From a candidate division LCP-89 bacterium (lineage in GTDB: Bacteria > Electryoneota > B3-LCP), in assembly GCA_025774735.1 (NCBI GenBank), contig JALGZU010000157.1:1-6668 (forward strand): a DNA stretch of 6,668 bases, written 5' to 3'. Below are positions 1 to 5,245 of the stretch, one piece after another. A program made the translations under genes and the position numbers. The notes beneath the pieces are model-generated. The model had not been told where the DNA came from. It was given only the letters and a program-made list of their open reading frames with translations, and searched no databases. Each line of letters begins with the position of its first letter. The stretch's first letter is position 1.

Positions 1-1
1 C

Positions 2-787
2 GACTGCATTGCTACGGGGCGGGATTACAACGGCGGCGGGGCAAGGTACAACTCATCATATATCCAGGGGGTGGGTCTGGGCAGCCTCACCGATTCACTG
101 GCGGCGCTGAAGCAGCACGTTTTCGAGCGGCAGAGTTTCAGCCTGGCGGTTCTATTGGATGCGCTGAAGTCGGACTTCGAAGGCCGGGAGGAGATGCGGG
201 AGAACCTGATCAACGATTCTCCCAAGTACGGCAACGACGACGATTACGCCGATGACATCATGCGACGCGTATTCGAGCGGTTTTTCGCGGCGGTGGACGG
301 GCGGCCGAACACGAAGGGGGGTCATTTCCGCATCAATTTACTGCCCACGACGGTGCACGTCTATTTCGGCAGCGTGGTGGGGGCCATGCCGGATGGCAAG
401 CGGGACGGCGAGCCTCTGGCGGAAGGAATCAGCCCGGTGCAGGGGCGAGACGTGAACGGTCCCACGGCGGTGCTCAAATCGGCATCGAAGATCGACCACA
501 TCCGCACCGGCGGGACCCTGCTGAACCAGAAATTCACTCCACAGGTGCTGGCCACGGACGAGAGCCTGGACAAGCTGGTTCACCTGATCCGCGCCTACTT
601 CGCCCTGGACGGGCATCACATCCAGTTCAACGTGGTGACGGCGGAGACGCTGCGGAAGGCTCAGCAGCAGCCGGAGAAGTACCGGGATCTGATCGTACGG
701 GTAGCCGGGTACAGCGATTATTTCGTGGACCTGGGGGAGGATCTCCAGAACGAGATCATCCGGCGGACGGAGCAGGCGTTCAATTAG
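2..787 (+). CDS. Glycyl radical enzyme (PFL / diol dehydratase-like), C-terminal part
   Basis: The reading frame is open from the left edge, so only the last 261 residues are visible; the TAG stop is at 785-787. Glycyl radical enzymes are cytoplasmic and oxygen-sensitive. They use a backbone glycyl radical to start radical chemistry on small substrates. The fragment shows the family signatures in order: NGGGARYN and IQGVGLGSLTDSL near its start, GAMPDGKRDGEPLAEGISP and GPTAVLKSASKID in the middle, GGTLLNQKFTP, and the glycyl radical loop RVAGYSDYF. The radical glycine is encoded at 707-709, 25 residues before the end as is normal for the family. The catalytic cysteine (GC[VI]E region) should lie upstream of the window, so the substrate cannot be assigned. 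The C-terminus resembles the glycerol/propanediol dehydratase, hydroxyproline dehydratase and PflD-type branches more than classical pyruvate formate-lyase, which has RVSGYA. The radical SAM activase it needs is not encoded in this window. Confidence 0.93.
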   Translation, partial: DCIATGRDYNGGGARYNSSYIQGVGLGSLTDSLAALKQHVFERQSFSLAVLLDALKSDFEGREEMRENLINDSPKYGNDDDYADDIMRRVFERFFAAVDGRPNTKGGHFRINLLPTTVHVYFGSVVGAMPDGKRDGEPLAEGISPVQGRDVNGPTAVLKSASKIDHIRTGGTLLNQKFTPQVLATDESLDKLVHLIRAYFALDGHHIQFNVVTAETLRKAQQQPEKYRDLIVRVAGYSDYFVDLGEDLQNEIIRRTEQAFN

Positions 788-997
788 CCGGGCCGGAGTA
801 GAACTCAAACGGCAGCCCATAGGGCAGCGTAAATACTTAAAGGCTATTCGCCGTAATTGCCGGTATTTTGCAAGAAATAACAGGACCCTATTCTAAACAG
901 AGAGGCATGCTATCTATGGCTACCGGGGAATCTCTGGCAAATCAAGCGACTGTTATGAGGTAAGACGGGACATACGATGAGGTAAAAAGGCGAATCT
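788..997. other. Intergenic region upstream of the MBL-fold gene
   Basis: This 210-base gap separates the glycyl radical enzyme from the secreted hydrolase. I see no convincing terminator after 787: the only inverted repeat, gccc/gggc near 815-825, is short and lacks a T-tract. A weak promoter-like pair is TTGCAA at 868-873 with TATTCT at 889-894. Its spacing of 15 is short, so it is not annotated separately. The string ATGAGGTAA occurs twice, at 955-963 and 977-985. Each is a complete Met-Arg-stop mini reading frame. The second is in frame with the downstream gene, so its TAA at 983-985 excludes any earlier start for that gene. Confidence 0.6.
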
Positions 998-2635
998 ATG
1001 AGATCACGGATACTTCTGAGCACCCTGGCGTGGCTCTGCATAGCATTTCCATACGGAGAACTCAAAAGCGACCCTCTGAAAATCGTTCATTTCGACGTCG
1101 GTAAAGGCGACGCCACCCTGATTATATCTCCATCCGGCACGACCTTCCTGGTGGACGCCGGCAGCGAGACCTTCGGCGGAGATTCGGCGGCAGCACTGAT
1201 CGGCAGCTACCTGGCCGAGGAGGGGATCGACAGTCTCACCTACAGTTTAGCCACACACTTCCACGACGATCACATCAACGGCTTCACCACCCTATACGAT
1301 ACGTACGGTTATCAGCCCCAGGCCGCCTTCGACCGTGGCTCACCGGGGATCGATACGCTCTGGTATAATTGCAGTTCGTATCCAGCTTACATCGACTACG
1401 TGGAGAGCGAGTCGATCCGGGAAATCGTGGAGGCGGGTGATTTTATCGACCTGGGGGGCGGCGTGATTCTGACCGCCGTCTATACGAACGGCCATTTCAT
1501 GAACGGCCGGATCGATCTTCTGCGGCCCCGGCACCAGTTCGAGAACGCGCGCAGCATCTGTCTCTTACTGGAATACGCTAACTTCCGCTACGTGGTGGGG
1601 GGGGACCTGATCGGATCCGGGGACGAGTTCTGGGACAAGGAGACGCCCACAGCGGGAATGATCGGTGACGTCGACGTCTTCCAGTTGGATCATCACGGGG
1701 GGAGCTCTTCAACCAACGAGAACTGGCTGGACGTACTCCGACCGGAGGCCGGCGTGGTTTCCAGCGACAGCGTCATGGTCAAGCAGGTGGTCCTCGACCG
1801 GATTGACGCCTGCGAAACCATGGAGGTTCTCTACCATACTGAATATACCAACCACCAGGGGGCGAAATCGTGCATCGTAGGCGGCAACGTCATCCTGGAG
1901 ACCGATGGCCTGGGGTACTACACCGTAGACGGTGACACTTTTACGATAGCGGAGAGCCCCCCAGTTTCGGTGACGGTTACGCCGGATCCGCAGTACGTCA
2001 TCGTACCCCCTGGCGGCGGCAGCTTCGAGTTCGACATCGAGTTGATCAACAACAGTGCCGATACGGTCATCTTCGACTACTGGACCGCCTGGCATCGTTC
2101 AGGCCGATGGCGGCTCGGTCAGGCGGCGGAACGGGACACTCTGGCGGCGGGTGAGACGCTCGTAGTAGAGTGGGAGGACGACCTGCTCGAAAGCCGCGTG
2201 TACGGGAACTATATTTACGAAGCGCGGGTGGGGATTTTCCCCGGGGAAATCTGGGACAGCCACTGTTTCAGCGTCTGGAAGGACACTACCGACGTTGGGG
2301 ATTCGGGGGGCGATCCCGGCGGGGCGATTATACAATCAAGCGGGGATGAGACGGCAGGTTCCCGTGCGGCAGATGGAGAGGTTATTCTCACGACGTCTCC
2401 CAATCCATTCAATCCGGTGACGACGATCAATTTCGATTTGAATAATGCAGGTATCGTCAACCTGGCAGTCTATGATATCAGAGGATGCCTGATTGCCGAT
2501 TTAGTCAACGGACACCTTGATGCCGGGGAGCACCGGATCGATTTCGACGGATCGGGGCTGGTATCGGGGATATACATTTACATCCTGCGTGCGGGGGATT
2601 TCGCCAGCTGCGGGAAGCTGGTTTTGATGAAGTGA
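998..2635 (+). CDS. Secreted ComEC-like metallo-beta-lactamase-fold hydrolase with C-terminal sorting domain
   Basis: This 545-residue exported protein starts at the first ATG after an in-frame stop at 983-985, with AAAAGG at 985-990 as ribosome binding site. Residues 1-20 form a hydrophobic signal peptide. Residues 27 to about 300 are a metallo-beta-lactamase fold of the ComEC/Rec2-like branch: FDVGKGDATLI (32-42), FLVDAGS (50-56), the metal motif H87-F-H89-D-D91-H92, N183/S186 in the ENARSICLLLEY strand, GGD with D203, and DHHGG with H232/H233. The GHP histidine that normally follows in ComEC relatives is not seen after VVSS (253-256). Residues 322-430 look like a beta-sandwich with the PPGGGSFEFDIELINNS pattern. 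Residues 462-545 are a FlgD-like Ig / type IX-style sorting domain (SPNPFNP, VYDIRG, LDAGEHRIDFDG, SGIYIYIL, GKLVLMK). Metal-dependent hydrolysis outside the cytoplasm (surface or extracellular) is likely. The substrate is unknown; a phosphodiester is one possibility from the family. There is no channel domain, so it is not ComEC itself. Confidence 0.9.
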   Translation: MRSRILLSTLAWLCIAFPYGELKSDPLKIVHFDVGKGDATLIISPSGTTFLVDAGSETFGGDSAAALIGSYLAEEGIDSLTYSLATHFHDDHINGFTTLYDTYGYQPQAAFDRGSPGIDTLWYNCSSYPAYIDYVESESIREIVEAGDFIDLGGGVILTAVYTNGHFMNGRIDLLRPRHQFENARSICLLLEYANFRYVVGGDLIGSGDEFWDKETPTAGMIGDVDVFQLDHHGGSSSTNENWLDVLRPEAGVVSSDSVMVKQVVLDRIDACETMEVLYHTEYTNHQGAKSCIVGGNVILETDGLGYYTVDGDTFTIAESPPVSVTVTPDPQYVIVPPGGGSFEFDIELINNSADTVIFDYWTAWHRSGRWRLGQAAERDTLAAGETLVVEWEDDLLESRVYGNYIYEARVGIFPGEIWDSHCFSVWKDTTDVGDSGGDPGGAIIQSSGDETAGSRAADGEVILTTSPNPFNPVTTINFDLNNAGIVNLAVYDIRGCLIADLVNGHLDAGEHRIDFDGSGLVSGIYIYILRAGDFASCGKLVLMK

Positions 2636-2667
2636 CAATGCGAGGTGTATGATATAAAGGACGCAAC

Positions 2668-2688
2668 GTCGGATTCGGGGAATCCGAC
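2668..2688. repeat. Perfect 8-bp hairpin in the 3' region of the MBL gene
   Basis: The arms GTCGGATT (2668-2675) and AATCCGAC (2681-2688) are exact reverse complements around a CGGGG loop. No T-tract follows, so it is not an intrinsic terminator by itself. It begins 32 bases after the stop of the MBL gene. It resembles the small GC-rich REP-like hairpins found elsewhere in this window and may be a dispersed repeat or an mRNA 3'-end stabiliser. Confidence 0.6.
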
Positions 2689-2729
2689 CTACACTGGCTT
2701 CGCGATCTTGCGCGGCTAAAAAACGAGGT

Positions 2730-2767
2730 AAAAAAAGTGATCCCAATTTTTCGGGATCGCTTTTTTT
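2730..2767 (+). terminator. Intrinsic terminator after the MBL-fold gene, probably bidirectional
   Basis: The stem AGTGATCCC (2736-2744) pairs with GGGATCGCT (2753-2761) with one G-T wobble around an 8-base loop, followed by seven Ts. Seven As at 2730-2736 precede it, so the stem can extend through A-T pairs and the structure could stop transcription in either direction. It lies about 95 bases after the stop codon at 2635. Confidence 0.75.
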
Positions 2768-2769
2768 AT

Positions 2770-2843
2770 AATCCCCCTTGGTCCCCCTTTAGAAAAGGGG
2801 GAAACGCGACGGGTAGGGGCGATCCCGAGGTTTCGGGATCGCC
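2770..2843. repeat. Dispersed repeat copy A (full, 74 bases)
   Basis: The 36-base core (2770-2805) contains two direct CCCCCTT blocks followed by the complementary AAGGGGG, so TCCCCCTTT (2782-2790) can form a perfect 9-bp stem with AAAGGGGGA. A 38-base extension beginning GCGACGGGTAGGGG ends in an 11-bp GATCCC hairpin. The whole unit recurs at 5059-5131 with two substitutions and a one-base deletion, and its core recurs exactly at 4818-4853. It sits between two related GATCCC hairpins with T-tracts. It is non-coding, REP-like and short enough to be a non-autonomous mobile repeat. No transposase is present in the window. Confidence 0.85.
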
Positions 2844-2849
2844 TTTTTT
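2818..2849 (+). terminator. Hairpin plus T-tract at the end of repeat copy A
   Basis: GGCGATCCCGA (2818-2828) and TCGGGATCGCC (2833-2843) form a perfect 11-bp stem with a GGTT loop, followed by six Ts (2844-2849). This is a textbook intrinsic terminator. It is also part of the dispersed repeat, so it may have been delivered by the element. It would act as a second stop after 2730-2767 and insulate the carboxypeptidase gene. Confidence 0.75.
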
Positions 2850-2895
2850 ATGGACTTCAGGACTTTGCGGGACGGATAATAACGCTTAACGGACA

Positions 2896-2919
2896 CAATA
2901 TTTTGCCTGTAAAATATTG
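2896..2919. promoter_or_regulatory. AT-rich inverted repeat, possible operator, upstream of the carboxypeptidase gene
   Basis: CAATATTTT (2896-2904) and AAAATATTG (2911-2919) are exact inverted arms with a 6-base spacer. Unlike the other hairpins of the region it is AT-rich and lacks a T-tract. It ends three bases before the putative -35 box at 2923, where a dimeric regulator could bind. The position and symmetry are seen directly; the operator role is inference. Confidence 0.4.
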
Positions 2920-2922
2920 CGC

Positions 2923-2951
2923 TTGATTGTTCAGACCAGGATCGTTATCTT
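2923..2951 (+). promoter_or_regulatory. Putative sigma70-like promoter for the carboxypeptidase gene
   Basis: TTGATT (2923-2928) and TATCTT (2946-2951) are spaced by exactly 17 bases, about 55 bases before the start codon at 3006. The -35 hexamer and its preceding CT match the putative promoter of the deiminase gene at 5179. It is judged from consensus only. Confidence 0.4.
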
Positions 2952-3005
2952 GTCTTTAGGGCAGGGGATCAACCAGGGGCTGTAGATCAGGCCGGGAGTA
3001 TCGTC

Positions 3006-4736
3006 ATGCGGTGTTTTATACGTGTACTACTGGTGTTCGTCATGGCGGCAGTGGGTCAGTCGGAGACGCTGCTGGTCAGGGTCGATCTTGGAGGTGCGAA
3101 TGAGGCTGCGACATTTTATGAAAGAGGGTATCGCGTTCTTCACGATGAATTGCCAGGTGTGGTGGACCTAATCGTCGATGAAGCCGAATACCGGGAATTA
3201 TTGGAGAGGGATTACGAGATTAAAATTTTGATGCCTTATGAGCATGCCGATGGTCTCGACATCGATCCGGAGTATCACACCTACGAGGAGTTAACGGTGG
3301 AGATGCAGGCGTTAGCGTCCCAGTATCCGAGCATCTGCCGGCTGGATTCCATCGGCCGGGCGACGGCGTTTCCGCGGACGATCTGGTGCATGAAACTGTC
3401 GGACAACGCCGAGACGGAAGAGGACGAGATGGCGGTCTTCTACTTCGGGACTCATCATGGCGCCGAACCGATGGGGTGCGAGACGGCTCTTTACATGATC
3501 GATCATTTTTTAACTAATTACGGGAGCGATCCACAGATTACTACCTGGATGGATAATTACGAGATTTTCATCGTCCCCCTGGTGAACCCGGATGGTCACC
3601 ATGCGGTGGTTTCGGATTATCACCTCTGCTGGCGCAAGAATGCCCGCGACCTGAACCGCAACGGAGTCTATTACGAATACCGGGGATCGGGCGGCTGGGA
3701 CGATATCACGGAAGGGGTGGATTTGAACCGGAATTACGACTATTACTGGTCTACCGGAGGACCTTCGGATCCGCGCAGCAACAATTATATCGGTCCGGCG
3801 GCGTTTTCGGAGAGGGAGCTGCAGGCGATTCGGGATCTGGGTTATGCCCAGCACTTCGTCTGCGGCATCTCTTTTCACAGTTACGGAGAGATCGTACTCT
3901 ACCCGTGGTACGGTCCTCCTCTGACGCCAGACCATGCGGCGTACACGGACATGGCACAGGTATTGGCGAGAGGATTCGTCGCCGATTCCGGAGGCACATA
4001 CGATTACGATTTAGCCTGGGGGCAGAGCGGTCAGTGCCGGAACTGGTTCTACGCGGTCCTGGGAGCGTTCGGCTTCTGTGTCGAGCTTAATCCGACGGGT
4101 ATCACCATCTGCCCGGGATTGGAGTTAGCCGAGCGAAACCAGCGGTACATGGAGGGCGCAGTTTATCTTTTCGAACGACTGTCCGGACCCGGCATCACGG
4201 GTCATGTGACGGATTTTGAGACAGGATTGCCCCTGGCTGCGAACGTGGAAGTCGTGGGGCTGACGAGTGACCAGGTCCGACCGCGTTATGCCGATCCGCT
4301 GTACGGCCGCTTCACTCGTTTCCTACTGCCGGGTACGTACACATTGCAGGTTTTGTATCCGGGATACATCTCGCAACAGATCGAGCACGTGACCGTTGGG
4401 GAAGGTATGACGGAACTGGTGATCGAGATGGTAGCCACCGGGAGCGACGATGCGGAAGCGCCAGGGAGCGGACGGGAAAACCTATTTGAAGTCGAACGCC
4501 TTGAGATAGAGGGCCTGAGTGCAAGTTTCAGCTTTGACCTGCCGGTTGCCGGGGTGTTGAAATTGCAGGTCTACAACCTGCTGGGGCAGCGTGTGGGGAT
4601 GCGTTCATTCGGCCACCTGGGGACGGGAGTTCACCAGATTGGCATTGATCTGCCAGCCCTTGCGGCGGGGGTGTACCTGTACCGTCTGGAGGCGGGAAAG
4701 TTTACGGCATCAGGGAAGATGGTTCTAATGAAGTAG
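3006..4736 (+). CDS. Secreted M14 zinc carboxypeptidase with C-terminal sorting domain
   Basis: This 576-residue exported metallopeptidase would remove C-terminal residues from proteins or peptides outside the cytoplasm. The start is supported by GGGAG at 2994-2998 and an immediate signal peptide (residues 1 to about 18, hydrophobic VLLVFVMAAV). Residues 20-85 look like a pro-region. Residues 88-393 are the M14 domain. Zinc ligands are H151-x-x-E154 in FGTHHGAEPMG and H291 in ISFHSYGEIVLYPW. The substrate-binding NRN is at 241-243 (GVDLNRNY), WRKNAR at 209-214, and the general-base glutamate is E360 in CVELNPTG, so the active site appears complete. An acidic/aromatic stretch (222-238) precedes NRN. 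Residues 395-475 form a carboxypeptidase-regulatory-like (transthyretin-type) domain, ITGHVTDFETGLPL to LPGTYTLQV. Residues 495-576 are a degenerate FlgD-like sorting domain without NPFNP, ending GKMVLMK. It is flanked by terminators, so it is probably monocistronic. The cleavage preference (basic or hydrophobic) cannot be read with confidence. Confidence 0.93.
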   Translation: MRCFIRVLLVFVMAAVGQSETLLVRVDLGGANEAATFYERGYRVLHDELPGVVDLIVDEAEYRELLERDYEIKILMPYEHADGLDIDPEYHTYEELTVEMQALASQYPSICRLDSIGRATAFPRTIWCMKLSDNAETEEDEMAVFYFGTHHGAEPMGCETALYMIDHFLTNYGSDPQITTWMDNYEIFIVPLVNPDGHHAVVSDYHLCWRKNARDLNRNGVYYEYRGSGGWDDITEGVDLNRNYDYYWSTGGPSDPRSNNYIGPAAFSERELQAIRDLGYAQHFVCGISFHSYGEIVLYPWYGPPLTPDHAAYTDMAQVLARGFVADSGGTYDYDLAWGQSGQCRNWFYAVLGAFGFCVELNPTGITICPGLELAERNQRYMEGAVYLFERLSGPGITGHVTDFETGLPLAANVEVVGLTSDQVRPRYADPLYGRFTRFLLPGTYTLQVLYPGYISQQIEHVTVGEGMTELVIEMVATGSDDAEAPGSGRENLFEVERLEIEGLSASFSFDLPVAGVLKLQVYNLLGQRVGMRSFGHLGTGVHQIGIDLPALAAGVYLYRLEAGKFTASGKMVLMK

Positions 4737-4746
4737 ATGGTGAAAA

Positions 4747-4773
4747 CATAGGGCGTGGAAACCACGCCCCTAT
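4747..4773. repeat. Hairpin after the carboxypeptidase gene (TAGGGCG type)
   Basis: GGGCGTGG (4751-4758) and CCACGCCC (4762-4769) are perfect 8-bp arms with an AAA loop. Outer ATA/TAT bases extend the pairing with one bulged C. It lies 14 bases after the stop codon and has no T-tract. Its lead-in TAGGGCG is shared with the next hairpin at 4787 and with the hairpins of repeats A and C. Confidence 0.65.
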
Positions 4774-4789
4774 ATCCGATCAACCGTAG

Positions 4790-4817
4790 GGCGGGGGTGC
4801 TTCCCCCGCCTTTTTTT
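4790..4817 (+). terminator. Strong intrinsic terminator of the carboxypeptidase gene
   Basis: GGCGGGGG (4790-4797) and CCCCCGCC (4803-4810) form a perfect 8-bp all-GC stem with a TGCTT loop, followed directly by seven Ts (4811-4817). It is the clearest terminator in the window, about 55 bases after the stop codon. It separates the carboxypeptidase from the deiminase gene. Confidence 0.88.
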
Positions 4818-4853
4818 AATCCCCCTTGGTCCCCCTTTAGAAAAGGGGGAAAC
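4818..4853. repeat. Dispersed repeat copy B (core only)
   Basis: This 36-base copy is identical to the core of copy A (2770-2805). After 4853 the sequence departs and the GCGACGGG hairpin extension is missing. Like copy A, it starts directly after a terminator T-tract. Its right end merges into a 14-base palindrome, AAACTTTAAAGTTT, at 4850-4863. Confidence 0.85.
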
Positions 4854-4981
4854 TTTAAAGTTTTTAGCGTAAGGTCTCCAGTTCGGTCAGGACCGCTAAG
4901 GGCAAGGCCTGGCGCAACGGAAACAAGGAATGAGGGGAAAGTAAAAGGGGATACAGATCCAAGTTCTATTAGCTTCTCTGG
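4854..4981. other. Intergenic stretch without a recognised feature
   Basis: I find no convincing gene, promoter or RNA gene here. An open frame covers it (4755-5003, + strand), but that frame starts in a hairpin and reads through repeat copy B, and it has no coherent protein features. It is treated as non-coding. The run from about 4884 to 4960 is richer in purines and could be part of another repeat not duplicated in this window. Confidence 0.5.
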
Positions 4982-5001
4982 ATTCCTGCGTCCGCAGGAA
5001 T
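4982..5001. repeat. 20-base palindrome with dRS3-like layout
   Basis: ATTCCTGCG (4982-4990) and CGCAGGAAT (4993-5001) are perfect inverted arms around TC. The layout ATTCC(T)-8 bases-(A)GGAAT parallels the Neisseria dRS3 repeat (ATTCCC-N8-GGGAAT), and the TGACAAG that follows is typical of similar genomic repeats as I recall them. Homology to dRS3 is not claimed, only a similar form. No T-tract follows. Confidence 0.6.
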
Positions 5002-5008
5002 GACAAGG

Positions 5009-5027
5009 GCGGGGGACAAGCCCCCGC
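5009..5027. repeat. GC-rich hairpin without T-tract
   Basis: GCGGGGG (5009-5015) and CCCCCGC (5021-5027) pair perfectly around ACAAG. The stem is nearly the same as that of the terminator at 4790-4810 but has a different loop and no T-run. It is probably another member of the GC-rich hairpin repeats of this region rather than a functional terminator. Confidence 0.55.
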
Positions 5028-5058
5028 GCTAGGTAATGAATAATTAAAAGCGGAAAAT

Positions 5059-5131
5059 AATCCCCCTTAGTCCCCCTTTAGAAAAGGGGGAAACGCGACG
5101 GGTAGGGGCGATCCCGAGGTTCGGGGTCGCC
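5059..5131. repeat. Dispersed repeat copy C (full, 73 bases)
   Basis: This is a full-length copy of the element at 2770-2843. The differences are G to A in the spacer between the two CCCCC blocks, loss of one T in the terminal loop, and A to G in the right arm of the terminal hairpin. The last change turns a T-A pair into a T-G wobble, so the stem is kept. The preceding sequence (5028-5058) is AT-rich and unrelated to that before copies A and B. Confidence 0.85.
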
Positions 5132-5139
5132 CTATTTTT
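5107..5139 (+). terminator. Terminator-like hairpin at the end of repeat copy C
   Basis: GGCGATCCCGA (5107-5117) and TCGGGGTCGCC (5121-5131) form an 11-bp stem with one G-T wobble and a 3-base loop. It is followed by CTATTTTT, a T-tract broken by one A. It is a weaker terminator than its counterpart at 2818-2849. Confidence 0.6.
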
Positions 5140-5178
5140 GTCAATAAAAATATAATTGGTCTGGCGGCTAATTAATAC

Positions 5179-5208
5179 TTGATTTTCGGGATGGATTTAT
5201 TATATTAT
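5179..5208 (+). promoter_or_regulatory. Putative promoter of the deiminase gene
   Basis: TTGATT (5179-5184) is followed after 16 bases by TATATT (5201-5206), or after 18 bases by TATTAT (5203-5208). The surrounding 5140-5230 is strikingly AT-rich next to the GC-rich coding sequence. The position, about 40 bases before the start codon and just after a terminator, suits the gene. It is consensus-based only. Confidence 0.5.
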
Positions 5209-5231
5209 TAAAGATAGATTTGGATTTTTAT

Positions 5232-5238
5232 AAGGAGG
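5232..5238 (+). promoter_or_regulatory. Strong Shine-Dalgarno site (AAGGAGG)
   Basis: A perfect AAGGAGG lies 7 bases before ATG 5246. An in-frame TAA at 5231-5233 directly overlaps it, which fixes 5246 as the start. It is stronger than the sites of the two preceding genes, suggesting good translation. Confidence 0.85.
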
Positions 5239-5245
5239 ATCGATC

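Noticed and set aside
2..787. Assigning a specific symbol such as pflB, cutC or hypD
   Set aside because: The substrate-determining and catalytic cysteine region lies outside the window, and the C-terminal loop is shared by several subfamilies.
338..820. Long antisense open frame (160 codons) under the glycyl radical enzyme
   Set aside because: It is a GC-rich antisense shadow of a clearly recognised enzyme, with no recognisable domain.
811..826. Possible terminator after the glycyl radical enzyme
   Set aside because: The gccc/gggc stem is only four pairs and no T-tract follows.
998..4736. Genes 2 and 3 as one operon
   Set aside because: The 370-base gap holds two good terminators and a separate promoter-like sequence.
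4850..4863. 14-base palindrome AAACTTTAAAGTTT as an operator
   Set aside because: It arises where the end of repeat copy B meets AT-rich sequence, far from any start codon; probably chance or part of the repeat.
4755..5003. Open frame of 82 codons on the + strand between genes 3 and 4
   Set aside because: It begins inside a hairpin and runs through a terminator, repeat copy B and a palindrome. No ribosome binding site or protein feature is seen.
2770..5131. The repeated CCCCCTT elements as a CRISPR array
   Set aside because: There are only three copies at irregular distances of hundreds to thousands of bases, with genes and terminators in between and no spacers of regular length.
5215..5222. 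TAGATTTG as a Bacteroidetes -7 box (TAnnTTTG)
   Set aside because: No TTTG/TTG -33 element is found at the right distance, and it lies only about 24 bases from the start codon. The TTGATT/TATATT pair fits better.
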